Assembly: GCF_021919125.1 (NCBI RefSeq)
Contig: NZ_CP083439.1
Location: forward strand, 2,294,001 to 2,358,000
Direction of reading: 5' to 3'
DNA: 64,000 nt
Source: Clavibacter sp. A6099
Lineage (GTDB): Bacteria > Actinomycetota > Actinomycetes > Actinomycetales > Microbacteriaceae
Shown: positions 23,668 through 34,417 of the stretch, in pieces
Layout: the number at the start of each line of letters is the position of its first letter
Position numbering within the stretch: position 1 is the first letter of the stretch
The notes under the pieces: generated by a model
Seen by the model: only the letters and a program-made list of their open reading frames with translations
The model's database searches: none
What the model was told of the DNA's origin: nothing
Program-made: the position numbers and the translations under genes

Positions 23668-25023
23668 ATGACGCATTCGATCAGCAGGAGACAGGCACTG
23701 GGGGTGGGGGCCGCCGCCGCAGGGACGCTCGCCCTCGCGTCGTGCTCCGCGCCGGGCGGGAGGCTGGTCAACTCCGATCCGGTCATCCCGGCCGTCGCGG
23801 CCGGCGAGAAGGTCACGCTCACGTACTGGGCATGGCTCAAGGACCTGCAGAAGGTCGCGGACGTCTGGAACGCGCAGAACCCCGACATCCAGGTCGAGGC
23901 GGTCTGGATCCCCGGCGGCAACGCCGGCGGCTACCAGAAGATGTACTCCGCCATCACGGCGGGCGGCGGCCCCGACATCGGCCAGGTCGAGCTCCGGCAG
24001 CTGCCCGAGTTCCTCCTCGCCAACGGCCTCGTCGACCTCACCCGATACGGCGTCGAGGAGTACAGGGACAGCTACGACGAGGCGCTGTGGAAGCAGGTGA
24101 GCTTCCAGGACGGCGTCTTCGGGATCCCGCAGGACTCCGGCCCCATGGCCTTCTACTACCAGCGAGAGCTCCTCGACCAGGTGGGCGGCCAGCCGCCGGC
24201 GACCTGGGACGACTGGGCGACGCTCGGCGCCGAGGTGCGGAAGACCGGCGCCGGCAACTACCTCGACTGCTTCCCCGTGGCCGACGCCTCCGTCTTCACC
24301 TCATACGCGACGCAGGCCGGCGCGAGCTGGTTCAAGGTCGACGGCGAGCGCTGGGTGGTCGACATGCTCGACGACCGCACGATGGAGGTCGCCGCGTTCT
24401 TCGACAAGGCCATCGACGACGACGTGGTCAACACCTCGTACTCGGCCTTCTCCCCGCCGTGGACCGCGGCCGCCGCGGACGGCAAGGTCTTCGGCGTCAC
24501 GAGCGCCAGCTGGGGCGACGCCCTCATCCAGTCGGTCTCCGGCGGCGAGGGCAAGTGGAAGGTCGCGCCCATGCAGACGTGGGGCTTCGACGGGGCGTAC
24601 GGATCCAGCTACCTCGGCGGATCCACCGCGGCCGTGCTCGCGAACAGCAAGCACCCGGCGGAGGCGCTCAAGTTCATGACGTGGATGACGACCTCCCCGG
24701 AGGGCATCGACGCGATGATCAAGAACTCGGGCATCGGCTGGTCGCCGTCGCCCGACTACATCGGCGCCTCCCGGCAGGAGCCGAGCGAGTGGTTCAGCGG
24801 CCAGAGCTACAACGAGGAGGTGTTCGCGCCCGCGGCGAAGGAGCAGAACCTCGACTGGACCTGGTGCCCGCTCACGCAGTACACGCTGAACACGCTGCAG
24901 GACGAGTTCCGCCGCAAGCTCACGAGCGGCCAGACCCTCGTCGAGTCCCTCCCCCTGGCGCAGGAGGCCGTGATCGAGGCCTTCCGCAACAAGGGCCTCT
25001 CGGTCGAGGCGGCCTCCGCATGA
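23668..25023 (+). CDS. Sugar ABC transporter substrate-binding lipoprotein
   Basis: 451 residues. The signal region has a twin-arginine-like SRRQALG (6-12) followed by a hydrophobic stretch and a lipobox LALASC with lipid-modified C26, so it is probably an exported, membrane-anchored lipoprotein. The mature part is a family 1 extracellular solute-binding protein (VTLTYWAWLKDL, WNAQNPDIQVE, GGGPDIGQVE, PATWDDWATLGAEV). The ATG at 23668 has GGGAGGGA upstream. Two permease genes follow through ATGA overlaps, and a beta-galactosidase lies beyond, so a galactoside is the likely ligand (inferred). Confidence 0.93.
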   Translation: MTHSISRRQALGVGAAAAGTLALASCSAPGGRLVNSDPVIPAVAAGEKVTLTYWAWLKDLQKVADVWNAQNPDIQVEAVWIPGGNAGGYQKMYSAITAGGGPDIGQVELRQLPEFLLANGLVDLTRYGVEEYRDSYDEALWKQVSFQDGVFGIPQDSGPMAFYYQRELLDQVGGQPPATWDDWATLGAEVRKTGAGNYLDCFPVADASVFTSYATQAGASWFKVDGERWVVDMLDDRTMEVAAFFDKAIDDDVVNTSYSAFSPPWTAAAADGKVFGVTSASWGDALIQSVSGGEGKWKVAPMQTWGFDGAYGSSYLGGSTAAVLANSKHPAEALKFMTWMTTSPEGIDAMIKNSGIGWSPSPDYIGASRQEPSEWFSGQSYNEEVFAPAAKEQNLDWTWCPLTQYTLNTLQDEFRRKLTSGQTLVESLPLAQEAVIEAFRNKGLSVEAASA

Positions 25024-26036
25024 GCGTCGACACGCGACCGGCCCGCGGCGAGCGCGCCGCCACCCGTCCCGTCCGCGCCGAGCGCTCGGGCGTCACGAAG
25101 GGCCAGCTGAAGAAGTCGCAGACCATCGCGCCGTGGGTGCTGCTCGCGCCGTTCCTCGCGGTCTTCCTGCTGACCTTCGTGCTCCCGATCATCTACGCGG
25201 TGTTCCAGTCGTTCACGACCGTGCGGCGGGAGGGCCTGTTCGGCGAGCAGGGCGTCACCACCGTCTTCGCCGGGTTCGAGAACTACGCGCTCGCGCTCGC
25301 GAACGACGCGTTCACCGCATCCATCGGCCGGGTGCTGCTCTTCGGCGTCGTGCAGGTGCCGGTGATGATCATCCTCTGCACGATCCTCGCGCTCCTGCTC
25401 GAGTCGGCGTCGGCGAAGTGGCCCCAGTTCTTCCGGGCGGCGTACTTCATGCCGTACGGCGTGCCGGGCGTCATCGCCACGATCCTCTGGGGCTTCCTCT
25501 ACATCCCGGGACTATCTCCCATCATCGACATCGGCCAGATGTTCGGGATCCAGCTCGACTTCCTCGGCGCGGGCACCGTGCTCTGGTCCATCGCGAACAT
25601 CGTGACCTGGACCTACACGGGCTACAACATGCTCATCATCATCGCCCAGCTGAAGTCGATCCCCGGGGACGTGTACGAGGCCGCGCGCATCGACGGGGCG
25701 GGCGCGTGGCGCACGGCGATGTCGATCCAGCTGCCGCTCATCCGGCCGGCGCTCGTGCTCGCGACCGTCTTCTCGATCATCGGGACGCTGCAGCTGTTCG
25801 CGGAGCCGCAGGTGCTCGCCACCTCGGCCCCCGCGATCGACTCGCAGTACACGCCGAACCTGTCGGCGTACACCACGGCGTTCGCGTACAACGACTACGG
25901 CGTCGCCGCGGCCCAGGCGGTCATCATCGCCCTCGCCGCGTTCGTGCTGTCGTTCGTGTTCCTGGCGTTCACGAACAGGAAGCCCAAGGAGGAGCGGGAA
26001 GCCGCCGCAGCGAGGAAGAAGGGGGCACGCGCATGA
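25020..26036 (+). CDS. Sugar ABC transporter permease, MalF type
   Basis: 338 residues, six or so membrane helices after a 35-residue cytoplasmic arm. The EAA loop is conserved: YEAARIDGAGAWRTAMSIQL followed by PLIRP near 215-240. The start ATG overlaps the stop of the binding protein gene (ATGA). Pairs with the following MalG-type permease to make the membrane channel. No ATP-binding gene is adjacent; many actinobacterial sugar transporters share a distant ATPase such as MsiK, which is probably used here. Confidence 0.93.
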   Translation: MSVDTRPARGERAATRPVRAERSGVTKGQLKKSQTIAPWVLLAPFLAVFLLTFVLPIIYAVFQSFTTVRREGLFGEQGVTTVFAGFENYALALANDAFTASIGRVLLFGVVQVPVMIILCTILALLLESASAKWPQFFRAAYFMPYGVPGVIATILWGFLYIPGLSPIIDIGQMFGIQLDFLGAGTVLWSIANIVTWTYTGYNMLIIIAQLKSIPGDVYEAARIDGAGAWRTAMSIQLPLIRPALVLATVFSIIGTLQLFAEPQVLATSAPAIDSQYTPNLSAYTTAFAYNDYGVAAAQAVIIALAAFVLSFVFLAFTNRKPKEEREAAAARKKGARA

Positions 26037-27001
26037 CCGCCACGGAGGCACGACCGACCACCACGGAGAGCGCCGCGGAGAAGGCGGAGCAGAAGCGCCT
26101 CGCGCAGGCCGCCGAGTCGAAGGTGAGCCGACCGTCGAAGGACGGCAGCGCCCCGGGCGCGGGCACGAAGCCGGCGACGCGGATCATCGTCACGGCGATC
26201 CTCACGCTCGTCGCGCTGTACTTCCTCGTCCCCGTCTACTACATCGTGGTCGCCGCCACGAAGACGACGGCCGACCTGTTCAGCACCAACGGGTTCCTGT
26301 TCGCGAACATGAACCTCTGGCAGAACCTCACGATGGTGTTCACGTACGACGGCGGCATCTTCGTGCGCTGGTTCATGAACTCGGTGCTGTACGCCGGGGT
26401 GGGCGCGCTCGTCGCGACGTACTTCGCCGCCGCCGGCGGGTACGCGCTCGCCAAGTACAAGTTCAAGGGGTCGAACATCGTGTTCGGCACCATCCTCGGC
26501 GGGGTGCTCGTGCCGGGCACGGCGACCGCGCTTCCGCTGTTCCTGCTGTTCAGCAGCATGGGGATCGCGAACACGTACTGGTCGGTGCTCATCCCGTCTC
26601 TCGTGTCGCCGTTCGGCCTGTTCCTCTGCCGGATCTACGCGCAGGCGTCGGTGGAGGACGCGGTGATCGAGTCGGGCCGGATCGACGGGGCGAGCGAGCT
26701 GCGGATCTTCCACACGCTCGCGCTCCGCTCCATGACGCCCGCGCTCGTGACGGTGTTCCTGTTCCAGCTCGTCGGCATCTGGAACAACTACTTCCTGCCG
26801 CTGATCATGCTGGCCGACACGAAGCTGTACCCGATCACGCTCGGCCTCAACAACTGGCGGAGCCAGGTCGACCGGCTGCCGGAGTTCTACCAGCTGACGA
26901 CGGGCGGCGTGCTCGTCTCGATCATCCCGCTCATCGCGGCGATGATCGTGCTGCAGCGGTTCTGGCGGGGCGGTCTGACGGACGGCGCCGTGAAGGGCTG
27001 A
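26033..27001 (+). CDS. Sugar ABC transporter permease, MalG type
   Basis: 322 residues, with about six membrane helices after a 48-residue Lys/Glu-rich cytoplasmic arm. The EAA loop is weaker than in the partner: VIESGRIDGASELRIFHTLA near 207-226. The ATG overlaps the previous stop (ATGA). The last codons (GAVKG and stop) recur as a DNA repeat just downstream, described separately. Its job is to form the channel with the MalF-type partner; specificity is carried by the binding protein. Confidence 0.92.
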   Translation: MTATEARPTTTESAAEKAEQKRLAQAAESKVSRPSKDGSAPGAGTKPATRIIVTAILTLVALYFLVPVYYIVVAATKTTADLFSTNGFLFANMNLWQNLTMVFTYDGGIFVRWFMNSVLYAGVGALVATYFAAAGGYALAKYKFKGSNIVFGTILGGVLVPGTATALPLFLLFSSMGIANTYWSVLIPSLVSPFGLFLCRIYAQASVEDAVIESGRIDGASELRIFHTLALRSMTPALVTVFLFQLVGIWNNYFLPLIMLADTKLYPITLGLNNWRSQVDRLPEFYQLTTGGVLVSIIPLIAAMIVLQRFWRGGLTDGAVKG

Positions 27002-27095
27002 TGCGGGACGGACAGCACCCGACACGGCGGACGGCCGTGAAGGGCTGATGCAGGACGGACAGCACCCGACACGGCGGACGGCCGTGGAGGGCTGA
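27002..27095 (+). repeat. 47-base tandem duplication at the permease gene end
   Basis: Two adjacent 47-base units (27002-27048 and 27049-27095) differ at two positions. Each ends in a copy of the permease C-terminal codons and stop (GTGAAGGGCTGA, GTGGAGGGCTGA), which resemble the real gene end just before. The units look like slippage products of the gene terminus. No gene is seen in 27002-27230. Confidence 0.75.
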
Positions 27096-30299
<3,204 letters not shown>

Positions 30300-30311
30300 C
30301 GCGGAACGGGT

Positions 30312-30337
30312 CCGGGCCGCCCATCCGGGCGGCCCGG
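30312..30337 (+). terminator. Hairpin after lacZ
   Basis: CCGGGCCGCCC and GGGCGGCCCGG pair over 11 bases around ATCC, 13 bases past the stop codon. Confidence 0.75.
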
Positions 30338-30409
30338 CGCGCGCCCTTCCCCCGGGAGGGCGAGCAAGCTGGAGACGACGGCGTCCGATGGCGGGCGCGA
30401 GGAGGACGC

Positions 30410-31696
30410 ATGACCGACACCATCGAGCAGGGCACCGCGGGCACCAACTGGGCCGGCAACTACGCGTACCGGGCCCGCGAGGTCCGCACGCCGACGAGCG
30501 TCGAGGAGCTGCGGGCCATCGTCCGCGACGCGCCGACGATCCGCGTGCTGGGATCCCGCCACTCGTTCAACGACATCGCCGACTCGGAGGTGCTGGTCTC
30601 GCTCGCCGAGCTGCCGGCCGACCTCGTGATCGACCGCGACGCCAGCACCGCCACGTTCTCCGCGGGCCTCCCCTACGGCAAGCTCGCGGAGCTCCTCGGC
30701 GAGGAGGGCCTCGCGATCCACAACCTCGCGTCGCTGCCGCACATCTCCGTCGGCGGCGCCATCGCGACCGCGACCCACGGATCCGGCATCGGCAACGGCA
30801 ACCTCGGCACCGCCGTCGCGGCGCTGGAGATGATCACCGCCGACGGCGAGACGGTCACGTACCGCCGCGGGGACGACGACTTCGACGGCGTCGTGGTGGG
30901 CCTCGGCGCGCTCGGCGTCGTCACGCGCGTGACCCTCGACGTCGAGCCCGCCTACCTCGTGCGCCAGCGCGTGTTCGAGGGCCTGTCGTGGGACGCGTTC
31001 GACGAGAACCTCGAGGACGTCTTCGGCGGCGCGTACAGCGTCAGCGTCTTCACGCGCTTCGGCGAGGCCACCGACCAGGTGTGGCTGAAGAGCCGCGTGC
31101 AGCTCGACGTCGACGGCCAGCCCGAGGACGAGGTCGTCGTGGCCGACTACTTCGGGGCGCCCGCCGCCACCGAGGAGCGCCACCCGATCCTCGGCATCGA
31201 CCCGGTGAACAGCACGTCGCAGCTCGGCGTCGTGGGCCTCTGGTCCGACCGCCTCTCGCACTTCAAGATGGGCTTCACGCCGAGCGACGGCGAGGAGATC
31301 CAGTCGGAGTTCCACGTGCCGCTCGACCGCGCCGTCGAGGCCGTGCGGGCGCTCCGCGACATGGGCGACCGGATCCGCCCGATCCTCCTCGTGTGCGAGC
31401 TGCGCGCCGTCGCCGAGGACCGCCTCTGGCTGAGCCCCCAGTTCGGGCAGACGACCATCGGCCTGCACTTCACGTGGAAGCGCGACCAGGCGGCCGTCGA
31501 GGCCGTGCTCGCCGAGCTCGAGGCGGCGATCCGGCCGTTCGGCGCGCGCCCGCACTGGGGCAAGGTCTTCACCGCGACAGCGGCCGACATCGCCCCGCTC
31601 TACCCGCGATCGGGCGACTTCCTCGCCCTCGCCGAGCGCCTGGACCCGACGGGGAAGTTCCGCAACGCGTGGTTCCAGCGCTCGCTCCTCGGCTGA
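30410..31696 (+). CDS. FAD-linked alditol (xylitol/sorbitol) oxidase
   Basis: 428 residues of the VAO flavoprotein family with an N-terminal PCMH FAD-binding domain (about 20-190) and the C-terminal D-arabinono-lactone-oxidase-like domain. H51 in GSRHSFND corresponds to the covalent flavin histidine of Streptomyces alditol oxidase AldO, and HISVGGAIATATHGSG is the pyrophosphate loop. The C-terminal HWGKVFT and GKFRNAW motifs also match AldO. It should oxidise polyols at C1 with oxygen, making an aldose and hydrogen peroxide; polyol preference is inferred from the family. The ATG at 30410 follows GAGGAGGAC. Monocistronic. Confidence 0.9.
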   Translation: MTDTIEQGTAGTNWAGNYAYRAREVRTPTSVEELRAIVRDAPTIRVLGSRHSFNDIADSEVLVSLAELPADLVIDRDASTATFSAGLPYGKLAELLGEEGLAIHNLASLPHISVGGAIATATHGSGIGNGNLGTAVAALEMITADGETVTYRRGDDDFDGVVVGLGALGVVTRVTLDVEPAYLVRQRVFEGLSWDAFDENLEDVFGGAYSVSVFTRFGEATDQVWLKSRVQLDVDGQPEDEVVVADYFGAPAATEERHPILGIDPVNSTSQLGVVGLWSDRLSHFKMGFTPSDGEEIQSEFHVPLDRAVEAVRALRDMGDRIRPILLVCELRAVAEDRLWLSPQFGQTTIGLHFTWKRDQAAVEAVLAELEAAIRPFGARPHWGKVFTATAADIAPLYPRSGDFLALAERLDPTGKFRNAWFQRSLLG

Positions 31697-31723
31697 GCGG
31701 CATCCGCCCCTGACCGGGACCGC

Positions 31724-31778
31724 ACCCGGGGATCCGCGACGCGCCGGCTCATTCCGTCGGCGCGCCGCGATCCCGGGT
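31724..31778 (+). terminator. Long hairpin after the alditol oxidase
   Basis: An outer stem (ACCCGG with CCGGGT, GATC with GATC) encloses an inner CGCGCCG/CGGCGCG stem with an 11-base loop. It is extensive enough to act as a terminator before the mycoredoxin promoter. Confidence 0.65.
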
Positions 31779-31797
31779 CGGCGTCGAGAACGGCGCG

Positions 31798-31803
31798 TAG
31801 GGT
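31798..31803 (+). promoter_or_regulatory. -10 element of the mycoredoxin gene
   Basis: TAGGGT is followed by seven bases and the ATG at 31811. The GAGGA in the gap would be usable only if the transcript had a leader, so leaderless initiation is favoured. Confidence 0.45.
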
Positions 31804-31810
31804 GAGGACC

Positions 31811-32080
31811 ATGGCGCCCGAGACCTCCTCCTACGTACCTGCCCCCGGGCGGATCACGATGTTCTCCACCACCTGGTGCGGCTACTGCCGCCGACTGAAG
31901 TCCCAGCTCGACAGGGCCGGCATCGGCTACGACGAGGTGGACATCGAGCAGGTGCCCGGCACCGCTGAGCTCGTCGAGGCCATCAACGGCGGCAACCAGA
32001 CCGTGCCGACCGTGCTGTTCCCCGACGGCTCGTCCGCCACCAACCCGTCGCTCGCCGACGTGACCGCGAAGGTGGCCTGA
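31811..32080 (+). CDS. mrx1: Mycoredoxin (glutaredoxin-like, Mrx1 type)
   Basis: 89 residues, thioredoxin fold. The redox motif is C23-G-Y-C26 after TMFSTTW, the same CGYC as mycobacterial Mrx1, and TVPTVLFPDGS supplies the cis-proline. It reduces mixed disulfides between proteins and mycothiol, with electrons from mycothiol and mycothione reductase. The maltokinase gene follows after three bases, so the two are one transcript, although their roles do not obviously meet. Confidence 0.9.
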   Translation: MAPETSSYVPAPGRITMFSTTWCGYCRRLKSQLDRAGIGYDEVDIEQVPGTAELVEAINGGNQTVPTVLFPDGSSATNPSLADVTAKVA

Positions 32081-32083
32081 GCC

Positions 32084-33553
32084 ATGCAGCACCACGACCT
32101 CAGCGTGATCCCCGACTTCCTCGCCGCATGGATGCGCGAGCAGCGCTGGTTCGCCTCGAAGGGCACGGAGCCGCGCCTCGAGCGCATCGGCGGCTGGAGC
32201 TTCAGCGACGAGGGCTGGTTCGCCCGCATCGAGACGCACCTGATCATCGACCACGGCAGCGCCAAGCCCGTGCTGTACCAGGTGCCGCTCACCTACCGGC
32301 AGGCGCCGCTGGAGGAGCTGAAGCCCTTCCACATCGGCACCACCGTCGAGGACGACGGCGTCGAGCTGCACGTCTACGACGGCCCCCACGACCCCGCGTA
32401 CGCGTGGGCGCTCATCCGCACGATCCTCGACGACCGCGACGCCGACGTCGACGAGACGTCGCTCGGCGCGACCGCGCGCGGGCAGCGCCAGCCGGGCGTG
32501 GAGATCGCGACCGTCGTCGGATCCCACGTGCTATCGGGCGAGCAGTCGAACACGTCGATCATCTACGACATGGTCTCGGCCGACGGCCACGCCGTGAACC
32601 CGATGATCGTCAAGGTGTTCCGCGCGCTGCACCACGGCGAGAACCCGGACGTCGTGCTCCAGTCCGCCATCGCGGGAGCCGGATCCCGGCTCGTGCCGCA
32701 GACCATGGGCAGCGTGCTCGCCGAATGGAGCGACTCCGGCCGCGAGGAGGGGCGCGCCATCGGGCACGTCGCCTTCGCGCAGGAGTTCCTGCCGGGCGTG
32801 ACCGACGCCTGGCGCGTCGCGCTCCGTGCCGCCGAGGCCGACGCCGACTTCCAGGCCGAGGCCCGCGCGCTCGGGGAGGCGACGGCCGACGTGCACGCCA
32901 CGCTCGCCGCCGCGCTTCCCACCGTCGAGGCAACGCCCGACGTGATCGAGGGGATCATGGTCAGCTTCCGCCGCCGCCACGCGACGGCCGAGCGCGAGGT
33001 CCCCGAGATCGCCGCCTTCCACGACGCCATCTCGAGCGTGTACGACGCCGCCGAGAAGGGCGAGTGGCCGAAGCTTCAGCGCATCCACGGCGACTACCAC
33101 CTCGGCCAGGTGCTCTCGGTGCCGAACCGCGGCTGGGTGCTCCTCGACTTCGAGGGCGAGCCGCTCCGGCCGATGCACGAGCGCTCGCTGCCCGACGTCA
33201 CGCTGCGCGACGTGGCCGGCATGCTCCGCTCGTTCGACTACGTCGCGGGCTCCTACGCCCTCGCGCACCCCGGCAAGTCGGCCGCCGCGTGGGCGTCCGC
33301 CGCCCGCCGCGCGTTCGTCGACGGGTACATCGCCCGCTCCGGCACCGACCTCCGCGCGAACCGGGCCCTGCTCGACGCGTTCGAGATCGACAAGGCCGTC
33401 TACGAGGCGATCTACGAGGTCCGCAACCGGCCCGGCTGGCTGTCGATCCCCCTGCAGGCCGTCGCGCGCCTCGCCACCCGCTCGAGCACGCTCGGCGCGG
33501 CGACGACGCCGGGCGCGACCGGTCCGCGCGAGGCGGGGCCGATCACCTCCTGA
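32084..33553 (+). CDS. mak: Maltokinase (Mak / Pep2)
   Basis: 489 residues. The N-terminal intercalated lid (FLAAWMREQRWFASKG) is the maltokinase signature, followed by a kinase-like fold with the catalytic loop RIHGDYHLGQVL (D337) and the metal-binding LLDFEGEP (D355). It phosphorylates maltose at C1 with ATP to maltose-1-phosphate, the donor for GlgE in alpha-glucan synthesis. No treS or glgE gene is adjacent, unlike in mycobacteria where mak is fused to or next to treS. It is co-transcribed with mycoredoxin and followed by a hairpin. Confidence 0.93.
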   Translation: MQHHDLSVIPDFLAAWMREQRWFASKGTEPRLERIGGWSFSDEGWFARIETHLIIDHGSAKPVLYQVPLTYRQAPLEELKPFHIGTTVEDDGVELHVYDGPHDPAYAWALIRTILDDRDADVDETSLGATARGQRQPGVEIATVVGSHVLSGEQSNTSIIYDMVSADGHAVNPMIVKVFRALHHGENPDVVLQSAIAGAGSRLVPQTMGSVLAEWSDSGREEGRAIGHVAFAQEFLPGVTDAWRVALRAAEADADFQAEARALGEATADVHATLAAALPTVEATPDVIEGIMVSFRRRHATAEREVPEIAAFHDAISSVYDAAEKGEWPKLQRIHGDYHLGQVLSVPNRGWVLLDFEGEPLRPMHERSLPDVTLRDVAGMLRSFDYVAGSYALAHPGKSAAAWASAARRAFVDGYIARSGTDLRANRALLDAFEIDKAVYEAIYEVRNRPGWLSIPLQAVARLATRSSTLGAATTPGATGPREAGPITS

Positions 33554-33563
33554 GCGGGATGAG

Positions 33564-33607
33564 GGAAATGGCGCATCACGAGCGGGACGACGCTCCGGGC
33601 CATTTCC
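33564..33607 (+). terminator. Inverted repeat after mak
   Basis: GGAAATGGC and GCCATTTCC form a nine-base stem with a 26-base loop. The AT content of the stem is unusual for the window. Terminator role is tentative. Confidence 0.4.
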
Positions 33608-33615
33608 GTGGACCC

Positions 33616-33642
33616 TTGCGAAGGCCCGTATCGCGCTAGTAT
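33616..33642 (+). promoter_or_regulatory. Candidate promoter for the small secreted protein
   Basis: TTGCGA (33616-33621) and TAGTAT (33637-33642) are spaced by 15 bases, a little short for a sigma-70-type promoter. The leader to the ATG at 33708 would be about 60 bases. Confidence 0.4.
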
Positions 33643-33707
33643 CGTCGACCCATCGAACGAATCCGAATACGTCATGGCTTCACCGCCACGAATGCGAGGA
33701 GACGCAG

Positions 33708-34070
33708 ATGAGAAACGTCAAGGCCCTGTCAACGGCCGCCATCGCGGGGGCCATCCTCCTCGGTACGGCAGCGCCGGCGCACGCCCAATGGGGCCAGCAG
33801 CCGAATCCGGGTTACTGCTCGTCGTCCACGGGCTGCTACATGGAAAACGGGCGACCCGTGCAGACCACGGTGGGCCCGGACCTCACGCAGCGGGAGAAGG
33901 ACCTCCAGCTGCAGTGCAACCTCCGGCTCGCCGGCACCGCCTTCGCGGGCGCGGGAGGCGTGATGTCCCGGAACGTCTTCGCCATCCTGGGCGCCGCGTT
34001 CAACGGCGGGGCGGCGCTCCAGGGACCGTGCAAGGAGTTCTGGGACTCGACGTCCCGATTCCGCGGCTGA
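33708..34070 (+). CDS. Small secreted protein of unknown function
   Basis: 120 residues with a clean Sec signal peptide: basic MRNVK, hydrophobic core and AHA-Q cleavage site at 26/27. The mature part of about 94 residues has four cysteines (two near the N-terminus, one mid-protein in LQCNLRL, one in GPCKEFWD), enough for two disulfides outside the cell. The middle is a Gly/Ala-rich helix (FAGAGGVMSRNVFAILGAAF). No family recognised. The ATG follows GAGGAGACGCAG. A 56-residue membrane protein gene follows after 15 bases and may be its partner. Confidence 0.78.
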   Translation: MRNVKALSTAAIAGAILLGTAAPAHAQWGQQPNPGYCSSSTGCYMENGRPVQTTVGPDLTQREKDLQLQCNLRLAGTAFAGAGGVMSRNVFAILGAAFNGGAALQGPCKEFWDSTSRFRG

Positions 34071-34085
34071 CGTCCGCACACGCAC

Positions 34086-34256
34086 ATGAACAGGGCACTC
34101 GCCGTATCGGGCGTCCTCCTCGGGATCCTGTCGTACTCGTATCTGACGGAGGACGTCATCTCGGGATCGGTGGGAATCGCCGGGAGCGCATTGATGATCG
34201 TGGGTGCGGTCCGCGCCGGGGCACGAGAGCGTCGCGGAGACCGCTCCCGCGGATGA
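34086..34256 (+). CDS. 56-residue membrane protein of unknown function
   Basis: 56 residues starting ATG 34086 with two hydrophobic segments (LAVSGVLLGILSYSYL and SVGIAGSALMIVGAVRAG) joined by TEDVISG, then a basic tail. Such a helical hairpin is typical of very small integral membrane proteins. It sits 15 bases after the secreted-protein gene, and its codon third positions are G/C-biased less strongly than in neighbours. A GTG internal start is possible but the ATG is simplest. Function unknown. Confidence 0.55.
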   Translation: MNRALAVSGVLLGILSYSYLTEDVISGSVGIAGSALMIVGAVRAGARERRGDRSRG

Positions 34257-34270
34257 GGAGACGACCGGGG

Positions 34271-34325
34271 AATCCGGATATCCGGATATCCGGATATCCG
34301 GTCCCCCGATATCCGGATGTCCGGC
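34271..34325. repeat. Short tandem palindromic repeat (ATATCCGG units)
   Basis: Four overlapping copies of an 8-base unit, ATATCCGG, run from 34271 to 34301, and two more degenerate copies follow at 34308-34325. The unit is self-complementary when joined (CCGGATATCCGG), so the array can fold as several alternative hairpins. It lies between two genes on the same strand. No gene is seen in 34257-34417. Confidence 0.8.
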
Positions 34326-34405
34326 TCGATGGACTCGTCCCCTGCACGAGAGGGCACGAACGCGCACCGTGCGGCCGCGCTCCGGGCCTCGCCGGGTGCC
34401 GTCGG

Positions 34406-34411
34406 TAGGCT
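34406..34411 (+). promoter_or_regulatory. -10 element, leaderless start of oligopeptidase B
   Basis: TAGGCT is followed by six bases and the ATG at 34418. Confidence 0.5.
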
Positions 34412-34417
34412 GGCGGG

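Noticed and set aside
23641-27001. Search for an ATP-binding subunit in the sugar ABC operon
   Set aside because: No Walker A or ABC signature (LSGGQ) is found between the binding protein and lacZ, so a shared ATPase elsewhere is assumed rather than annotated here.
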